Under the pieces are notes generated by a model. That model did no database searches, was not told where the DNA came from, and saw nothing but the letters and a program-made list of their open reading frames with translations. The position numbers and the translations under genes were made by a program. Below, in pieces: positions 42,221 through 45,246 of a DNA stretch of 45,246 bases (positions are counted from its first letter, which is position 1; every line of letters begins with the position of its first letter). Source of the stretch: an uncultured Eubacteriales bacterium (GTDB lineage: Bacteria > Bacillota > Clostridia > Christensenellales > UBA1242); assembly GCA_900552105.1 (NCBI GenBank), contig URYH01000008.1:1-45246 (forward strand). The letters are read 5' to 3'.

Positions 42221-45139
42221 ATGAAGAAATTACAGTTTAAGCAACAAGACTTTCAAGATAAGGCAGTTCAATCGGCTGTTGACTTATTTCAAGGACAAAT
42301 AAGCAGAACATCAACATTTACGATTGTTAACAAAGATATGTTTTATATGGAATCAACAGGATATGGAAATACCCTTACTATTTCTATGGAACAAATTGAA
42401 GCAAACTTACACAAGGTTCAAGAAAGAAACTTATTGCCTTTGACTGATTTGAAAGAATTAAGATTTAACATTGAAATGGAAACAGGTACTGGTAAAACTT
42501 TCGTTTATACCAATACAATTTTGGAATTAAACAAACAATATGGCTTCAAAAAATTTATTATTTTAGTCCCTTCAATTGCAATTCGTGAGGGCGCATACAA
42601 GAGTATGCAAACAACTTCCGACTATTTTAGACAAAAATATGATGGAGTAACCCTTCGCCCATTTATCTATAATTCAAGCAGATTACATGAAGTAAGAGAT
42701 TTTGCTCAAAGCACTGAACTTGAGGTAATGATTATCAACATCGATGCATTTAAGAAAAGTGAAAATTTATTCAACCAAGAAAACGATAAAATGAGTAAAT
42801 CAGCAAAAGATTACATAAAAGAATGTAACCCAATCTTGATCATTGATGAACCACAAAGCATTGATAATACATCAAAATCAAGAGAAGCAATCAAAAGTTT
42901 GAATCCATTGTTTGAATTAAGATATTCGGCAACCCATAAAGAAAAAATTAACACAATTTATCGTTTAACCCCAGTTGATGCTTATCAGATGGGCATTGTT
43001 AAACAAATTTGTGTTGCAAACAATAGCGTAGTAGATGATTTTAACAAACCATACATTAAATTAATTGAAACTGATAATTCAAATGGCTTTACTGCTAGGT
43101 TGGAACTTGATGTTAAAGACAAAAAAGGAATGGTAAGACCAAAAGTTGTTACAGTTAAGCCTACCACCAATTTGGAAGTCGTTACAGGCAGAGAATTGTA
43201 TGCAGGTTATGTGGTATCAGGAATCGATTGCGAAGATGGATATGAATCTGTTGAGTTTATTAACACCGAGAGAGTAACAAAGGCTATGCCTCTTGGTTGC
43301 ATGGATGATACTTTATTCAAGAAAGAGCAAATCAGAAGAACAATTGAAATCCATTTGGACAAAGAATTAAGATACTTAGATAAAGGCATCAAAGTTCTTT
43401 CCCTATTCTTCATTGATGAGGTTAAGAAATACAGAGATTATGATCAACCTGATCAAAAAGGCATTTACGCAAAAATGTTTGAAGAAATCTATAATGAACT
43501 TATAGAAATGCCAAGATATAAACCATTAAAAGAATTCTTCAACAACCCTGTTGAAAAAGTACACAATGGTTATTTCTCACAAGATAAAAAAGGTAGATTA
43601 AAAGATACTAAGGGCGACACTGCTGACGATACCGATACATATAACACCATTATGAAAGATAAAGAATGGTTATTATCGTTTGAGTGTCCATTGAGATTTA
43701 TTTTCTCCCACTCTGCATTAAAAGAGGGCTGGGATAACCCTAATGTATTCCAAATCTGCACACTTATTGAGAATAAGACTCAATTTACTCAAAGACAGAA
43801 GATTGGTCGTGGTTTACGACTTTGCGTAAAGCAAGACGGAAATGAACTTGTAAGAATTGAGGACAGAAACATCAATATTTTGCACGTTATAGCACAAGAA
43901 TCATTTGCTGAATTTGCAGAGAAACTTCAAACTGAACTTGAAGAAGAAACAGGTATTAAGTTCGGCATCCTTGATATTGGTATGTTCGTAGACATCCCTG
44001 TTACAAATGAAGAAACCCAAGAAGAAACCAAGATGACCTATAATGATTCGTCAGACTTACTTGATTTCTTTAGAACTAAAAACTACATTGATGGCAAAAA
44101 TAAAATTAAAGACACTCTTAAAAATGACTTGCTAAACAACACTGTTGACCTACCAAAAAGATTTGAAACAGCAAGAGAAAGAATCATCAACCAAATTAAA
44201 CAAGCTAATAAAAAGGTTGATATTAAGCCATTTAAACAACAAGTATCAGTTAAGAGAAAAGACGATATGTTTGCAAATCCACTATTTATGGAATTGTGGA
44301 ACAAGATGAAACAAAAGACCATCTATCGTATCAATATGAACATAGATGAATTACTTGAGGCTTGTATTAAAGATGTAGCCCAAATGAGCCCAATTAGAAA
44401 GGCACAAATTAAGAAAGAAACAGCCTCTATTAACCTTGAATCGGCTGGTGTAACATACAAGGAGCAAGCACAAAGATTTGCAGAATTTGACCAAAATATA
44501 TTGCTTCCTGATGTTTTAAGAATTCTAGAAGAAAACACAAAGTTGCCAAGATCTAATATCGCTAAAATATTAATTGAAAGCAATAGACTTCAAGATTTCC
44601 TAAACAACCCTGAAAAATATATTGAAGCAGTTACTAGCATAATCAATTATAACAAATCAAATATGAGTATTGATGGGCTTAAATATACCAAAATTGATGG
44701 CGAAGAATACTCTTGGTTTGAAATGTTCAATATGGACGACACAAAAGATGTTATCGCATATTTGGACAGCAACTGTATTAAGGTGGATCATTCGCTTTAC
44801 GACTACATAATCTATGATAACTCAATGGTTGAGCGTAATTTTGCTGAAGCATTAGATAACGATCCTGATGTAAAATTATTCTTTAAAATACCTGACAAAT
44901 TCAAAATATCTACTCCTATTGGTCCATACAACCCTGACTGGGCAGTCTATGTTCAAAACGAAAATGAAAAGAAAATGTATTTTGTAATCGAAACAAAAGG
45001 TAGCAAAAACATGGGACAACTTCGTGGAGATGAATGGGATAAGATTCAATGTGGCAAAAAGCATTTTGAGGCTCTTAACTCTGGAATTGAATTTGATTTC
45101 GATACTCGTTGGAACGATTTCAAAAAAGATCATTGTTAA
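42221..45139 (+). CDS. res: Type III restriction enzyme, Res subunit
   Basis: The motor and nuclease of the type III system, 972 residues. Walker A is METGTGKTF (residues 87-95), motif II is IIDEPQS (near 208), motif III is RYSATH and motif VI is RQKIGRGLRLC (near 524). The C-terminal nuclease is PD-(D/E)xK: NPDWAVY (near 903) and VIETKGSK (near 923). These ATPases scan DNA between two head-to-head unmethylated sites before cutting. All motifs look intact, so the enzyme should be active. CGGAGAAA precedes the ATG. No terminator is seen before or after it, so transcription continues to the right. Confidence 0.95.
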   Translation: MKKLQFKQQDFQDKAVQSAVDLFQGQISRTSTFTIVNKDMFYMESTGYGNTLTISMEQIEANLHKVQERNLLPLTDLKELRFNIEMETGTGKTFVYTNTILELNKQYGFKKFIILVPSIAIREGAYKSMQTTSDYFRQKYDGVTLRPFIYNSSRLHEVRDFAQSTELEVMIINIDAFKKSENLFNQENDKMSKSAKDYIKECNPILIIDEPQSIDNTSKSREAIKSLNPLFELRYSATHKEKINTIYRLTPVDAYQMGIVKQICVANNSVVDDFNKPYIKLIETDNSNGFTARLELDVKDKKGMVRPKVVTVKPTTNLEVVTGRELYAGYVVSGIDCEDGYESVEFINTERVTKAMPLGCMDDTLFKKEQIRRTIEIHLDKELRYLDKGIKVLSLFFIDEVKKYRDYDQPDQKGIYAKMFEEIYNELIEMPRYKPLKEFFNNPVEKVHNGYFSQDKKGRLKDTKGDTADDTDTYNTIMKDKEWLLSFECPLRFIFSHSALKEGWDNPNVFQICTLIENKTQFTQRQKIGRGLRLCVKQDGNELVRIEDRNINILHVIAQESFAEFAEKLQTELEEETGIKFGILDIGMFVDIPVTNEETQEETKMTYNDSSDLLDFFRTKNYIDGKNKIKDTLKNDLLNNTVDLPKRFETARERIINQIKQANKKVDIKPFKQQVSVKRKDDMFANPLFMELWNKMKQKTIYRINMNIDELLEACIKDVAQMSPIRKAQIKKETASINLESAGVTYKEQAQRFAEFDQNILLPDVLRILEENTKLPRSNIAKILIESNRLQDFLNNPEKYIEAVTSIINYNKSNMSIDGLKYTKIDGEEYSWFEMFNMDDTKDVIAYLDSNCIKVDHSLYDYIIYDNSMVERNFAEALDNDPDVKLFFKIPDKFKISTPIGPYNPDWAVYVQNENEKKMYFVIETKGSKNMGQLRGDEWDKIQCGKKHFEALNSGIEFDFDTRWNDFKKDHC

Positions 45140-45163
45140 AAATTAAAATAAAAGAGGGAAATT

Positions 45164-45246
45164 ATGTTTTGGGCAATATTCATTCTTTTAGTTTTACTCT
45201 CTGGAATCATTTTAGCTTTCAGAGAAATGGTTAATAGTTTTAGTAA
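45164..45246 (+). CDS. Start of a membrane-protein gene (cut by window end)
   Basis: Only 27 residues are visible: MFWAIFILLVLLSGIILAFR and then a polar start of a loop. This is a membrane helix. GAGGGAA lies five bases before the ATG, and the gene follows res by 24 bases with no terminator, so it probably belongs to the same operon. The product cannot be identified. Confidence 0.6.
   Translation, partial: MFWAIFILLVLLSGIILAFREMVNSFS

Noticed and set aside
32716..45139. DISARM, BREX or Zorya system
   Set aside because: Although a SNF2 helicase and a methylase are present, there are no DrmA/DrmB, BrxC/PglZ or ZorA/ZorB features.

Overview
The window looks like chromosome of a low-GC anaerobic Bacillota, most likely an uncultured clostridial gut-type bacterium. 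The evidence is AT-rich DNA with Gram-positive Shine-Dalgarno sites and U-tailed terminators, several lipobox lipoproteins, a SAM-I (S-box) riboswitch, formate-tetrahydrofolate ligase, and oxygen-defence or hydrogen enzymes (superoxide reductase, [FeFe]-hydrogenase, rubrerythrin). The species cannot be fixed from the sequence alone.

Layout. 0.25-10.1 kb: a giant 2,971-residue surface lipoprotein (Big2-like domain, about 28 fibronectin-III-like repeats, GLUG-type beta-helix end), then a second lipoprotein. 10.2-15.8 kb: fhs, a DUF308/HdeD-like membrane protein, a YjjX-family NTPase, a WG-repeat protein and a small beta-helix lipoprotein. 15.9-18.6 kb: an NMT1/THI5-like ABC importer (binding protein, ATPase, permease). 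18.7-24.1 kb: a superoxide reductase gene, a six-repeat CRISPR array abutting it, a 1,417-residue Cas9, and a divergent tracrRNA with its own promoter and terminator; no cas1, cas2 or csn2 is in the window. 24.2-27.99 kb: metK under a SAM-I riboswitch, and a hydrogenase-rubredoxin-rubrerythrin fusion. 28.4 kb: the 3' half of a serine tRNA gene, broken exactly at the anticodon loop. 28.5 kb to the right edge: a markedly AT-rich defence island.

The island is the most interesting part. One unit encodes a large protein with RNA-polymerase-alpha-CTD-like and sigma-region-4-like helices. A strong promoter at 32.7 kb then drives at least nine closely spaced genes: a small helical protein, a GHKL (MORC/MutL-like) ATPase, two unknown proteins, a SNF2 helicase, a coiled-coil/winged-helix protein, a type III adenine methyltransferase (Mod), a membrane-anchored protein, and the type III restriction subunit (Res). 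Another membrane-protein gene starts at the right edge. Several overlap or have spacings of a few bases, so I read them as one composite system: a type III restriction-modification core with a MORC-like ATPase, SNF2 motor and membrane module. The displaced tRNA-Ser 3' end with its own terminator suggests that the island is an integrated element whose right end, with the rebuilt tRNA, lies beyond the window. Imperfect copies of the junction sequence occur 4.3 kb to the left, just past the tracrRNA.

Stretches without genes: 1-249 (promoter only), 12597-12871 (two promoters and a dyad), 19414-19680 (CRISPR leader), 24061-24484 (attachment-like repeat, promoter, riboswitch), 27920-28807 (two terminators, tRNA fragment, attachment-like sequence). 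I see nothing else firm in them.
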